From Streptomyces sp. OR43 (GTDB lineage Bacteria; Actinomycetota; Actinomycetes; Streptomycetales; Streptomycetaceae): DNA of 49,817 bases. Below are positions 25,779 to 34,384 of the stretch, piece after piece (positions within the stretch are counted from its first letter, which is position 1; each line of letters starts with the position of its first letter). The stretch covers positions 676,939 to 726,755 of the forward strand of contig NZ_RDBK01000043.1 in assembly GCF_008042275.1 (NCBI RefSeq), written 5' to 3'. The translations under genes and the position numbers were made by a program. The notes under the pieces were generated by a model. That model ran no database searches and was not told the DNA's origin. It saw nothing but the letters and a program-made list of their open reading frames with translations.

Positions 25779-25782
25779 CGAG

Positions 25783-25810
25783 CGGCGGGCCCACCCGGAT
25801 GGGCCCGCCG
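25783..25810 (+). terminator. Hairpin terminator after the ATPase fragment
   Basis: An 11-bp GC stem (cggcgggccca and its complement) with a 6-base loop begins five bases after the stop codon. Confidence 0.75.
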
Positions 25811-25940
25811 TCCTCAATCGCCCCATACCTGCACTGACCTCACGTCACGAGCCCATCACGATCAATGAGTTGGGCCCGATGGCGGTATTGCGGCGCCCCG
25901 GTGCCGGGCGTAGGACTGTCCGTACAGGACGACGTGACAA

Positions 25941-26098
25941 GGCCGACCGGCTATTGAGGGGTGGGTGAAGGAGCGGGGCCGGCTGCGTGCAGCTGCGAGG
26001 CGGCGGATTGAGACATGGCGGAGCCATGGTGATGGACGACAACGCCGCAGATGTGCGTGCCCAGCCCCGCGACGCCGCCCCCCGATGGCCGGTCGGTC
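25941..26098 (+). repeat. Dispersed structured element, copy A (5' leader of sugar-binding gene)
   Basis: A ~158-bp element related to the copy at 47351-47509 (opposite strand). Its ends pair: CCGACCGGC (25943-25951) with GCCGGTCGG (26088-26096), extended by a G-T and a G-C pair. The middle holds a hairpin catggc-gga-gccatg. The longest near-identical block runs from gcagctgcgaggcgg through cgccgcagatg to cccagcccc. It lies 69 bases before the start of the sugar-binding lipoprotein, in sense orientation. Confidence 0.85.
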
Positions 26099-26167
26099 CA
26101 AGAGGGCGGCATCACTGGGGATCCGGCCGGTGCCGCCGTGCACGCGCACAGGAGAGACGGGGCAGGA

Positions 26168-27538
26168 ATGCGCACAACGGTTCGGATTCGCAGGGCCGCC
26201 TTGGTGTTCACCGCCATCGGCGCGCTGGCCCTCACCGGCTGCGGCGACGACGGTGACGGCGGGAAGGACACGAAGGACGGGGGCGGCTCGGCCAAGGAGA
26301 CCGGAAGCACGCCGAGCGTCGTATTACCGAAGCTGGACGGTGAGAAGATCTCGGTCGCCGCGGTCTGGACCGGGCCCGAGCAGGCCAACTTCGTCAAGGT
26401 CCTCAAGGAGTTCGAGAAGCGCACGGGCGCGACGGTGACGTTCGTCCCGGCGCAGGACCCGATCGTCAACTTCCTCGGTACGAAGATCGCGGGCGGCCAG
26501 CCGCCGGACGTCGCGATGATCCCGCAGGTCGGCGCCATCAAGCAGGCCGCCGAGAAGAAGTGGGCCAAGCCGGTCGGGGCCGAGGCGAAGGCGCAGCTCG
26601 CCAAGAACTACTCGCAGGTCTGGCAGGACCTGGGCGCGGTCGACGGCACCCAGTACGGCGTGTACTTCAAGGCCGCCAACAAGTCCCTGATCTGGTACAA
26701 CGCCAAGGCGTTCGAGAACGCGGGCGCGTCGGAGCCGAAGACCTGGAAGGACTTCCTGGCGACCGCCGAGACGGTGTCCGCCTCCGGCGTCACCCCGGTC
26801 TCGGTCGGCGGCGCGGACGGCTGGACGCTCACCGACTGGTTCGAGAACATCTACCTCTCCCAGGCGGGCCCGGAGAAGTACGACCAGCTGGCCCAGCACA
26901 AGATCAAGTGGACGGATCCGTCCGTCAAGGACGCGCTGACCTCGCTGGGGCAGCTGTTCGGCAAGCCCTCCCTGATCGCGGGCGGCGCCGACGGCGCGCT
27001 GCAGACGGAGTTCCCGGCCTCGGTCACCCAGACCTTCACCGGCGGTGACCAGCCCAAGGGGGCCATGGTCTTCGAGGGAGACTTCGTCGGCATCAACATC
27101 GCCCAGACGAAGGCCAAGATCGGCACGGACGCCAAGGTGTTCCCGTTTCCCGCGGTCGGCGCCGAGTCGCCCGTGGTGACCGGTGGCGACGCGGCGGTGG
27201 CCCTGAAGGACAGCAAGGGCGCCCAGGCCCTGCTGACCTGGCTGGCCTCCACCGACGCCGCGAAGATCTGGGCCGAGCAGGGCGGGTTCATCTCGCCGAA
27301 CAAGGCCCTGGACGCCGCCTCGTACCCCAACGAGGTGCAGCGCACCATGGCGAAGGCGCTGATCGCGGCCGGTGACGCCGTCCGGTTCGACATGTCCGAC
27401 CAGGCCCCGCAGTCGTTCGGCGGGACACCCGGGAAGGGCGAGTGGAAGACCCTCCAGGACTTCCTGAAGAACCCGAAGGACATCGCGGGGACCCAGGCGA
27501 AACTGGAGTCCGACGCGGCCAAGGCGTACAAGAGCTGA
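26168..27538 (+). CDS. ABC transporter sugar-binding lipoprotein
   Basis: A 456-residue solute-binding protein. A basic start (MRTTVRIRRAALV) and lipobox LALTGC with Cys25 show a membrane-anchored lipoprotein. The mature part has the family-1 sugar-binding layout (FEKRTGATVTFVP, PDVAMIPQVG, GVYFKAANKSLIWYN, LTDWFENIYLSQAG). Known members bind oligosaccharides such as alpha-glucosides; the ligand here is not evident. The ATG at 26168 is fixed by the lipobox; the longer frame reads into the leader element. It is the first gene of a three-gene import operon with the permeases at 27543 and 28970. Confidence 0.92.
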   Translation: MRTTVRIRRAALVFTAIGALALTGCGDDGDGGKDTKDGGGSAKETGSTPSVVLPKLDGEKISVAAVWTGPEQANFVKVLKEFEKRTGATVTFVPAQDPIVNFLGTKIAGGQPPDVAMIPQVGAIKQAAEKKWAKPVGAEAKAQLAKNYSQVWQDLGAVDGTQYGVYFKAANKSLIWYNAKAFENAGASEPKTWKDFLATAETVSASGVTPVSVGGADGWTLTDWFENIYLSQAGPEKYDQLAQHKIKWTDPSVKDALTSLGQLFGKPSLIAGGADGALQTEFPASVTQTFTGGDQPKGAMVFEGDFVGINIAQTKAKIGTDAKVFPFPAVGAESPVVTGGDAAVALKDSKGAQALLTWLASTDAAKIWAEQGGFISPNKALDAASYPNEVQRTMAKALIAAGDAVRFDMSDQAPQSFGGTPGKGEWKTLQDFLKNPKDIAGTQAKLESDAAKAYKS

Positions 27539-27542
27539 CGCG

Positions 27543-28973
27543 ATGACGACAGCCGCAGCGGGGGGCGCCGACGAGGCGCTCCCCGCCGACAAGCAACCGC
27601 CCGGCGGGACTTCGGTGCCCGCCCCCAGGAAGCCCGCTCCCGGCACGCCGTCCGGTCCGCCGGACGGCGTGCGCACCCGCGGGAGCGTGACCGGCACCCG
27701 CAGGATCATCGCGGCGCTCTTCCTGCTGCCCGCGCTGGTGCTGCTCGGCGCGCTGGTGGTGTATCCGATCGTGTACTCCGTCTACCGGTCGTTCTTCGAC
27801 CAGGCGGGCACGGGATTCGCCGGCTTCGACAACTACAAGGCGCTGTTCACGGACGACACCATCCGTACGGCGGTCAAGAACAACGCGATCTGGGTGGTCT
27901 TCGCGCCGACCGTCGCCACCGCGCTCGGTCTGATCTTCGCGGTGCTGACCGAGCGGATCCGCTGGGGCACGGCGTTCAAGCTGATCGTCTTCATGCCGAT
28001 GGCGATCTCGATGCTCGCCGCAGGCATCATCTTCCGGCTGGTGTACGACGCGGCACCGGAGCGCGGGGTCGCCAACGCCGTCTGGGTGGGCGTGCACGAC
28101 ACGTTCGCCGAGTCGGCGGGCTTCCCCAAGGCGCATCCGCTGCCCGTCCATCCGCTGAAGGCGGCGAGCGGCGGCTCCTTCGTGACGAAGGTGCCCGTGC
28201 GGGCCGGGGAGCCGGTCCAGCTGCCGCTGGTCGGGGTGCTGCCCGCGAAGATGCCCACCGACGCGAAGCCGGCCCGCGCCCCGGAGACGAGCGGGGACGG
28301 GAAGATCACCGGTACCGCGTGGCTGGACTTCACCAAGGGCGGCGGCGGCAAGCCCAACGTCATCGACGCCAAGGAGCTCGGGCTCAAGGGCATCAAGGTG
28401 GAGGCCGTCAAGGACGGCAAGGTGGTCGCCTCCGCCACGGCGGGCGCCGACGGCGTCTTCACCCTGCCCGCCTCCGCGGACGGAGCCGAACTCCGCCTCC
28501 CGGCCTCCAACTTCAAGGAGCCGTACAACGGGGTCGACTGGCTCGGACCGTCGTTCGTGACGCCCGGCATCATCGGGAGTTACGTCTGGATGTGGGCGGG
28601 CTTCGCCATGGTGCTGATCGCGGCCGGCCTGGCGGGCCTGCCGCGTGAACTCCTGGAAGCGGCACGGGTGGACGGGGCCAACGAGTGGCAGGTGTTCCGC
28701 CGGATCACCGTGCCGATGCTCGCCCCGGTCCTCGCGGTGGTCCTGGTGACACTGATGATCAACGTCCTGAAGGTCTTCGACCTCGTCTTCATCATCGCGC
28801 CGGGCTCCTCCCAGGACGACGCGAACGTCCTGGCGCTCCAGCTCTACCGGTCCTCGTTCGGCACGGACGCGGACCTGGGAATCGGCAGCGCCATCGCCGT
28901 ACTCCTGCTGCTGCTGGTGGTCCCGGTGATGCTCTTCAACATCAGGCGGATACGGAAGGAGGGGCGCCGATGA
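27543..28973 (+). CDS. Sugar ABC transporter permease (MalF-like) with large external insert
   Basis: A 476-residue permease. A Pro-rich cytoplasmic start (~50 residues) is followed by membrane segments at ~55-80, ~112-136 and ~145-166, then an unusual insert of about 170 residues (~172-340), then further helices. The EAA loop (EAARVDGANEWQVFRRITVP) at 372-391 docks the ATPase. The insert includes an SdrD/prealbumin-like beta segment (KITGTAWLDF, ELGLKGIKVEAVKDGKVVAS, ADGVFTLP) that should face outside. It starts four bases after the binding-protein stop and its own stop overlaps the next start. Confidence 0.9.
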   Translation: MTTAAAGGADEALPADKQPPGGTSVPAPRKPAPGTPSGPPDGVRTRGSVTGTRRIIAALFLLPALVLLGALVVYPIVYSVYRSFFDQAGTGFAGFDNYKALFTDDTIRTAVKNNAIWVVFAPTVATALGLIFAVLTERIRWGTAFKLIVFMPMAISMLAAGIIFRLVYDAAPERGVANAVWVGVHDTFAESAGFPKAHPLPVHPLKAASGGSFVTKVPVRAGEPVQLPLVGVLPAKMPTDAKPARAPETSGDGKITGTAWLDFTKGGGGKPNVIDAKELGLKGIKVEAVKDGKVVASATAGADGVFTLPASADGAELRLPASNFKEPYNGVDWLGPSFVTPGIIGSYVWMWAGFAMVLIAAGLAGLPRELLEAARVDGANEWQVFRRITVPMLAPVLAVVLVTLMINVLKVFDLVFIIAPGSSQDDANVLALQLYRSSFGTDADLGIGSAIAVLLLLLVVPVMLFNIRRIRKEGRR

Positions 28974-29893
28974 CGACATCCTCGACCACGGCCCCGCCCG
29001 CCGGAGCGGGCGACGCCCCGGGCGCCTCCGCGGCGAAGACCGGACGGTCCCTCGGCTCACGGATCGCGGCGCTGGCCGGCGGCGGTGTGATGCGGGTCGT
29101 GCTGGTCCTGGTCGCCCTGTTCTGGCTGATGCCGACCGTCGGACTGTTCCTGTCCTCGCTGCGGGGCGCGGACCGGATCGCGGCGACCGGCTGGTGGAAG
29201 GTCTTCACGGTCCCGTCCGAGCTGACTTTCGACAACTACCAACGGCTGCTGGACAATTCGACGATCACCGACTCGCTGTTCAGCACGGTCATGATCACCG
29301 TTCCGTCCACGGTCCTGGTCGTGGTGATCGGCTCACTCGCCGGATACGCCTTCGCCTGGATGGAGTTCCCGGGCCGTGACTGGTGGTTCCTGGTGGTCGT
29401 GGGGCTGCTGGTGGTCCCGGTGCAGGTCGCCCTGATCCCGGTCTCCAAGCTCTTCGGCGCGGTCGGGATCTTCGAGACGACCTTCGGCGTGGTCATCTTC
29501 CACACGGCCTTCGGCCTGCCCTTCGCGATCTTCCTGCTGCGCAACTTCTTCGCGGAGATCCCGCGCGAACTGCTGGAGGCGGCACGGCTCGACGGGGCGG
29601 GCGAGATCCGGCTGTTCACCCGGGTCGTGATGCCGCTGGGCGGGCCGGCGATCGCCTCGCTCGGAATCTTCCAGTTCCTCTGGGTGTGGAACGACATGCT
29701 GGTCGCGCTGATCTTCGCGGGCTCCGACTCCCCGCCCATCACGGTGGCGCTCCAGCAGCAGGTACGGCAGTTCGGCAACAACATCGACGTCCTGGCGCCC
29801 GGCGCCTTCGTTTCGATGGTGATCCCGCTCGCGGTGTTCTTCGCCTTCCAGCGCCAGTTCGTCTCCGGCGTGATGGCGGGCGCGGTCAAGTAG
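28970..29893 (+). CDS. Sugar ABC transporter permease (MalG-like)
   Basis: A 307-residue permease with about six helices, starting RVVLVLVALFWLMPTVGLFL. The MalG-type EAA loop LLEAARLDGAGEIRLFTRVVMP is conserved, and it ends FVSGVMAGAVK, typical of the family. The ATG overlaps the upstream stop (ATGA), with GGAGG upstream. No ATPase gene follows; in Streptomyces the shared ATPase MsiK usually energises such systems. Confidence 0.94.
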   Translation: MTTSSTTAPPAGAGDAPGASAAKTGRSLGSRIAALAGGGVMRVVLVLVALFWLMPTVGLFLSSLRGADRIAATGWWKVFTVPSELTFDNYQRLLDNSTITDSLFSTVMITVPSTVLVVVIGSLAGYAFAWMEFPGRDWWFLVVVGLLVVPVQVALIPVSKLFGAVGIFETTFGVVIFHTAFGLPFAIFLLRNFFAEIPRELLEAARLDGAGEIRLFTRVVMPLGGPAIASLGIFQFLWVWNDMLVALIFAGSDSPPITVALQQQVRQFGNNIDVLAPGAFVSMVIPLAVFFAFQRQFVSGVMAGAVK

Positions 29894-29931
29894 CCGCGCC
29901 GTACGGAACATCGCACACCGGTACGTCAACC

Positions 29932-29967
29932 GGGGGCATCCCTGTGTACGCCAACAGGGGTGCCCCC
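29932..29967 (+). terminator. Terminator of the sugar ABC operon
   Basis: A 14-bp stem (gggggcatccctgt with acaggggtgccccc, one G-T pair) and an 8-base loop, 38 bases after the permease stop. Confidence 0.8.
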
Positions 29968-30121
29968 ACCTGGCGTTTCGCGTGGCAGGCGGCGTGCGGC
30001 GTAACCCTGTCACTCCATCGGGCGTTTACGGAGTACCCGCCTCCACGGTCGGCGCGCGTACGTCCGTGCGCCGCGCCCCGGCCCTGCCGCTCCGCACGCC
30101 CGTGTCCGAGAAAGAGTCCGT

Positions 30122-32278
30122 ATGCCCCGCCTGAGTGTCATCATCCCCGTCCGCCGCGCCCGGGGAAGTCTGCGCGAATGCCTGGAGTCGGTGCTCTCCC
30201 AGCCGTTCACGGACATCGAGGTGATCGGTGTCGCCGACGGGTCGCCGGACGGATCGGGGCTGCTGCTCGACGAGTTCGCCGCCCGGGACGACCGGGTGCA
30301 GGCCATCCACCTGCCGGACGGCGCGGGTCCGGACGGGTGCCGCAACGCCGGGGCGGAGCGGGCCGTCGGGGACTACCTGCTGTTCCTGGACGCGCACTTC
30401 GTCCTCCTGCCGGGCGCGCTGGACGCCGTCGCCGGACGGCTCGTGGACGCCGGGGAACCCGATCTGCTGCTGTTCGGCCACCACAAGCGGCCGTTCCGCG
30501 GGCGGTCCCGGCCCAGCAGGTCGCTGGAGCGGCTGGGCGAACTCTCCGACGGCCCGCTGGCCGCCCCCGGCCAGTCCGCGCTCCTCGACATCGCCCCGGT
30601 GTCCTGGAACCGGGCGGTGCGCCGCGCCCTGCACGAGAGCGAGAAGCTGACCTTCGGACCCGGGCGGCACGGGGAGCGGATCTACGCCCTGCAGACCGTC
30701 GCCGCCGCCGAGTCCGTGGCCGTCCTGCCCACCGCCTGCGTGGAACACCGCCGGCAGCGCTACCTGCCGGGCCTCGGCGACGAGACACCGGAAGCGGCGT
30801 CCGCCGAGCTCGTCGACGCGTACGCCGGGCTGATGGAGTTCCTCCGCGAGCGCCCCCGGCTGCTCGCCGTGCAGCCGCTGCTCTTCGAACGGGCCGTCCA
30901 GGAACTGCTGGCCGACTATCCGTCCGTGACCCGTCGCCGCCGGAGGTACGTACGCTCCGTCGCCGCCTTCCACCGCACCTACCGGCCCGCCGGGTACCGC
31001 CTCCCCGGCGGCGCGCGTGGGCTGCGCCCCCGGCTGATCGGCGGCGGCCGGTACGCCCTGCTCGGCGCCCTCGACACGGCCCTGGCCCTGCGCCGCGGGC
31101 TGCGGGCCGCCCCGGACGCGGTGCGGGACCGGGCCAAGCGCAGCCTGAGTCGGCGCTACTACTGGTACTGGCGCAAGCTCCCGCTGGACCGCGGGCTCGC
31201 CGTCTACGCCGCGTACTGGAACCGCGGGGTCAGCTGCAATCCGGAGGCCGTCTTCCGCAAGGCCCAGGAGCTCGCGCCGGGGGTGCGCGGGGTCTGGGTG
31301 GTCTCGAAGAACCAGGTGGACTCGGTGCCCGAGGGCATCGACTACGTGGTGCCCGGCACCCGTCGCTACTGGGCCACGATGGCCCGGGCCACGTACTTCT
31401 TCAACAACGTCAACTTCCCCGACCACGTGGTCAAGCGCCCCGGCCAGGTACACGTGATGACACACCACGGCACCCCGCTGAAGATCATGGGCCTGGACCA
31501 GCAGGACTATCCGGCGGCGGCGCAGGGCCTGAACTTCGACCGGCTGCTCAAGCGGATCGACCGGTGGGACTGGAGCGTCTCCGCCAATCCGCACTCGACC
31601 GAGGTGTGGGCCCGCGCCTACCCCGGCGCCGCGCGGACCCTGGAGACGGGGTACCCGCGCAACGACGTCCTCGCCTCGGCGACCGACGAACAGGTCCGGG
31701 CGGTCCGCGAGCGCCTGGGCATCCGGCCCGGGCAGCGCGCCCTGCTGTACGCGCCCACCCACCGCGACTACGAGGCGGCCTTCACCAGCCGACTGGACCT
31801 GGAGCGGTTCTGCGCGTCCGTCGGCCCGGACACCGTGGTCATGGTGCGCGCGCACTACTTCTACGGGGGCGCGAAGCTGCCCGGGGGCCCCTCGGTCATC
31901 GACGTCAGCGAGCACCCGCGGATCGAGGACCTCTGTCTGGCGGCCGACGCGCTGATCACGGACTACTCGTCGGTGATGTTCGACTACGCGCACCTGAACC
32001 GCCCGATCGTCGTGCACGCCCCGGACTGGGAGACGTACCGCACGGTCCGCGGCGTCGTGTTCGACCTGCTCTCCGGCCGGCCCGGCGAGACCCCGGGTGC
32101 CGTGGCGACGACCACGGACGAGCTGGCGCGTGTCTTCAACGACGGCAGCTGGGACAGCCCGGCGAACCGGGAGCTCCTGGCCGCCTTCCGGGCCCGCTTC
32201 TGCCCGTACGACGACGGCCGCGCCGCCGAGCGCGTGGTGCGCCGGGTCCTGCTGGGCGAGGAGTCCGCCACGGCATGA
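30122..32278 (+). CDS. GT2 / CDP-glycerol glycerophosphotransferase (TagF-type) fusion
   Basis: A 718-residue two-domain wall-polymer enzyme. Residues 1-~220 have a GT2 fold, but the usual DDGS is ADGS (38-41) and the DxD-type site reads DAH (90-92), so this domain looks degenerate. Residues ~370-710 are a TagF/CDP-glycerol transferase domain: HHGTPLK 448-454, GYPRNDVL, YAPTHRDYE, and DALITDYSSVMFDYAHLNRP near the C-terminus. It probably adds glycerol- or polyol-phosphate units at the inner membrane face during teichoic-acid-like polymer synthesis. The acceptor is unknown. A terminator follows, and a larger homologue lies at 35858-39412. Confidence 0.88.
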   Translation: MPRLSVIIPVRRARGSLRECLESVLSQPFTDIEVIGVADGSPDGSGLLLDEFAARDDRVQAIHLPDGAGPDGCRNAGAERAVGDYLLFLDAHFVLLPGALDAVAGRLVDAGEPDLLLFGHHKRPFRGRSRPSRSLERLGELSDGPLAAPGQSALLDIAPVSWNRAVRRALHESEKLTFGPGRHGERIYALQTVAAAESVAVLPTACVEHRRQRYLPGLGDETPEAASAELVDAYAGLMEFLRERPRLLAVQPLLFERAVQELLADYPSVTRRRRRYVRSVAAFHRTYRPAGYRLPGGARGLRPRLIGGGRYALLGALDTALALRRGLRAAPDAVRDRAKRSLSRRYYWYWRKLPLDRGLAVYAAYWNRGVSCNPEAVFRKAQELAPGVRGVWVVSKNQVDSVPEGIDYVVPGTRRYWATMARATYFFNNVNFPDHVVKRPGQVHVMTHHGTPLKIMGLDQQDYPAAAQGLNFDRLLKRIDRWDWSVSANPHSTEVWARAYPGAARTLETGYPRNDVLASATDEQVRAVRERLGIRPGQRALLYAPTHRDYEAAFTSRLDLERFCASVGPDTVVMVRAHYFYGGAKLPGGPSVIDVSEHPRIEDLCLAADALITDYSSVMFDYAHLNRPIVVHAPDWETYRTVRGVVFDLLSGRPGETPGAVATTTDELARVFNDGSWDSPANRELLAAFRARFCPYDDGRAAERVVRRVLLGEESATA

Positions 32279-32296
32279 TTCCGTCGCACACGCTGT

Positions 32297-32342
32297 CGTG
32301 CACGCCGAAGGGCCCGCCGTGGCGGGCCCTTCGGCGTGCACG
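32297..32342. terminator. Bidirectional hairpin terminator
   Basis: A perfect 22-bp stem (from cgtgcacgccgaagggcccg at 32297) with a 2-base loop, between the TagF-type gene and the convergent SMR-type gene. It ends four bases before the latter's stop. Confidence 0.9.
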
Positions 32343-32345
32343 GGC

Positions 32346-32846
32346 TCAGCGTTGCTGGCCCGCCATGACCGTGGCGAGGCCGATCACCACGAGCAGCGAG
32401 CCGCCCCAGGTCCACATCGAGGTCCGCTCGTGCAGCACCGTCGCCCCGGCTCCGACGATCAGCAGATAGCCGAGGGCGTTGAACGGATAGGCGATGGAGA
32501 GCGGCACCTTGGCGAGGGTCGACATCCAGGCGAGTGCGGACACCGCGAAGACCACCAGGCCGAGGACGACCCACGGGCTGGTGGCGGCCCGCAGCGCGAC
32601 CGAGCCGCCGTCCCGCCCGGCGGTCGCGACGGCGCCCTTCATCCCGTGCTTGAGCATGATCTGGCCACCGGCCGACGAGAACACGGCGAACAGCAGCAGG
32701 ATCAGACTGGGAAGGGTCAAGGCCTTGCTCCTGACTGCGGCGGCCCGCGACTCGGATGCCGGGGCGGGGGTGGGTTCGGGGATCGTCGCCTCAGACGCCG
32801 ACCCGGTCGGCAGGGACGTACTGTCGGTTGAGGATGTCCTGTACAT
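32346..32846 (-). CDS. EamA/SMR-type small membrane transporter (possible lipid-sugar flippase)
   Basis: A 166-residue protein. A ~45-residue polar N-terminal extension is followed by four helices of the SMR/EamA type (TLPSLILLLFAVFSSAGGQI, WVVLGLVVFAVSALAWMSTL, LSIAYPFNALGYLLIVGAG, GGSLLVVIGLATVMAG). The first 56 bases overlap the end of the GT2-methyltransferase gene on the same strand, and GGAGA stands about nine bases before the ATG at 32846. Pairing with a polyprenyl-phosphate-sugar synthase recalls ArnE/ArnF and similar flippases, so moving a lipid-linked sugar across the membrane is the best inference; drug export is the alternative. Confidence 0.78.
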   Translation of the reverse strand: MYRTSSTDSTSLPTGSASEATIPEPTPAPASESRAAAVRSKALTLPSLILLLFAVFSSAGGQIMLKHGMKGAVATAGRDGGSVALRAATSPWVVLGLVVFAVSALAWMSTLAKVPLSIAYPFNALGYLLIVGAGATVLHERTSMWTWGGSLLVVIGLATVMAGQQR

Positions 32847-34305
32847 CGACGTGCTCTCCAGCGATGATCGTCTCGGCCGCATGCGGGGTGAGCAGTGCGA
32901 CGTGCTGATAGCCGAACAGCGTCGGCCGGATCCGGGTGAGCAGCCTCGACATCCCGCCGAGTACGGCGGCGAGCGGCCCGCGGCCCAGGAGTGACCAGAA
33001 CGGCGCCCCGGTCGAGGCGATGTCCAGGACGTCGTAGCCCGCGGCGCGCACGGTGCGGCGCAGGCTGGCCCGGGTGAAGAAGCGCAGATGCGTTTCGTCG
33101 AGAATGCCGCGGCGGTCGTAGTCGAAGGCGCCGAGCGCGACCCGCAGCCGTGAGTACCAGTGGCTGAAGTTCGGCACGGAGAGCAGCACCTCGCCGCCGG
33201 GCCGCAACACGGTCGCGACCTCGGCGAGCACCCGCTCGGGACGGGAGAGGTGCTCGATGACGTCCCCGGCCACGACGTAGTCGAAGCCGGTGCCGATCTC
33301 CGCCGGCAGCCCCTCCTCCAGGTTGGCGAGATGGAAGTGGGTGCACTTCTCGCGCACCCCGGGCACCTCGACGTAGTCCACGCCGGTCACCTCGTGGCCG
33401 AGGGATTCGAGACGCTGCGCGAACAGCCCGCCGGAACAGCCGAGGTCCAGGACCCGGCCGGGGGGCATCTTCCGCATCTTCTCCAGGATGACCGCGTGCG
33501 AGGAGCCGTCGCCTTCCTTGAAGGCGTACTCCACGGGCTTGGGGATCCAGGCGCAGGTGCCGAACCCCTTGACCGCCAGCCGGTATTCGAGGACGTCCTT
33601 GACGACGTCCTTCGCGTACTTCATGCCGTTGACGTAGCAGATCTCGTCGCCGTAGTACGTGGGGACCGGGATCTCCTTGATCCGCATTCCCGCGTTCAGC
33701 AGCTGGACGATGATCTGGGTGTCGAAGTCGAAGGCGTCCGTGTTCCGGTCGATGGGAAGCTTCTTCAGCGCCTCGACGCTGTAGGCGCGGTAACCGGAGT
33801 GGAATTCGGTGAGCTCCGACCCGAGCAGCCCGTTCTCCAGCCGGGTGAGAATACGGTTGCCCAGCCACTTGTACATCGGCATGCCACCCTTGAGGGCACT
33901 ACCGGATTTCATCATGCGCGATCCGAAAACCGCCTCGCATTCGCCGCTCTCGATCGGCGCGACCATTTCGGGGAGCAATTCGGGGGCGTACTGACCGTCA
34001 CCGTGCAGCAGCACGATGATATCGAGTCCATGCGCGGCGGCCAGAGCGTACCCAGCTTTCTGGTTGCCGCCGTATCCGAGGTTCTTGGTGTGGCGCATGA
34101 CCACGGTCCGCGGCATTCCCTCGGCCTGCGACCACCGGCAGCCCGCGGTGAAGGTCGCGTCATGACTCGCGTCGTCGAGAATGAGGATCTCGTCGACCCG
34201 GGACCGGAAATCCTCCGGAATCCGGTCGAGGGTCTTCTCCAGCGTGGTCTCCGCGTTGTACGCGACCACCAGGATGCCGATCCTGGGGCTCGGGCTTTCC
34301 TTCAC
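32791..34305 (-). CDS. GT2 glycosyltransferase fused to SAM methyltransferase
   Basis: A 504-residue fusion. Residues ~8-240 are a DPM1/polyprenyl-phosphate-sugar-synthase-type GT2 (GILVVAYNAETTLEKTL, LILDDASHD, LLHGDGQY at 99-106, EFHSGYRAY). Residues ~275-430 are a class I methyltransferase with the SAM loop VLDLGCSGGLF (285-295), VTGVDYVE and GDVIEHLSRPERVL. The GTG at 34305 has GGAGA seven bases upstream; the longer 34497 start adds only a Pro-rich stretch. It may make and methylate, or otherwise process, a lipid-linked sugar used by the GT-C enzyme upstream in the same operon. Confidence 0.88.
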   Translation of the reverse strand: MKESPSPRIGILVVAYNAETTLEKTLDRIPEDFRSRVDEILILDDASHDATFTAGCRWSQAEGMPRTVVMRHTKNLGYGGNQKAGYALAAAHGLDIIVLLHGDGQYAPELLPEMVAPIESGECEAVFGSRMMKSGSALKGGMPMYKWLGNRILTRLENGLLGSELTEFHSGYRAYSVEALKKLPIDRNTDAFDFDTQIIVQLLNAGMRIKEIPVPTYYGDEICYVNGMKYAKDVVKDVLEYRLAVKGFGTCAWIPKPVEYAFKEGDGSSHAVILEKMRKMPPGRVLDLGCSGGLFAQRLESLGHEVTGVDYVEVPGVREKCTHFHLANLEEGLPAEIGTGFDYVVAGDVIEHLSRPERVLAEVATVLRPGGEVLLSVPNFSHWYSRLRVALGAFDYDRRGILDETHLRFFTRASLRRTVRAAGYDVLDIASTGAPFWSLLGRGPLAAVLGGMSRLLTRIRPTLFGYQHVALLTPHAAETIIAGEHVDVQDILNRQYVPADRVGV

Positions 34306-34384
34306 GGGGCGTTCTCCAGTTGCGCTCGGTGCACGTGGCGGGGGTCGGGGAGGGGCGAGGACGGGTGCCGTTCCGGGGTCGCGG

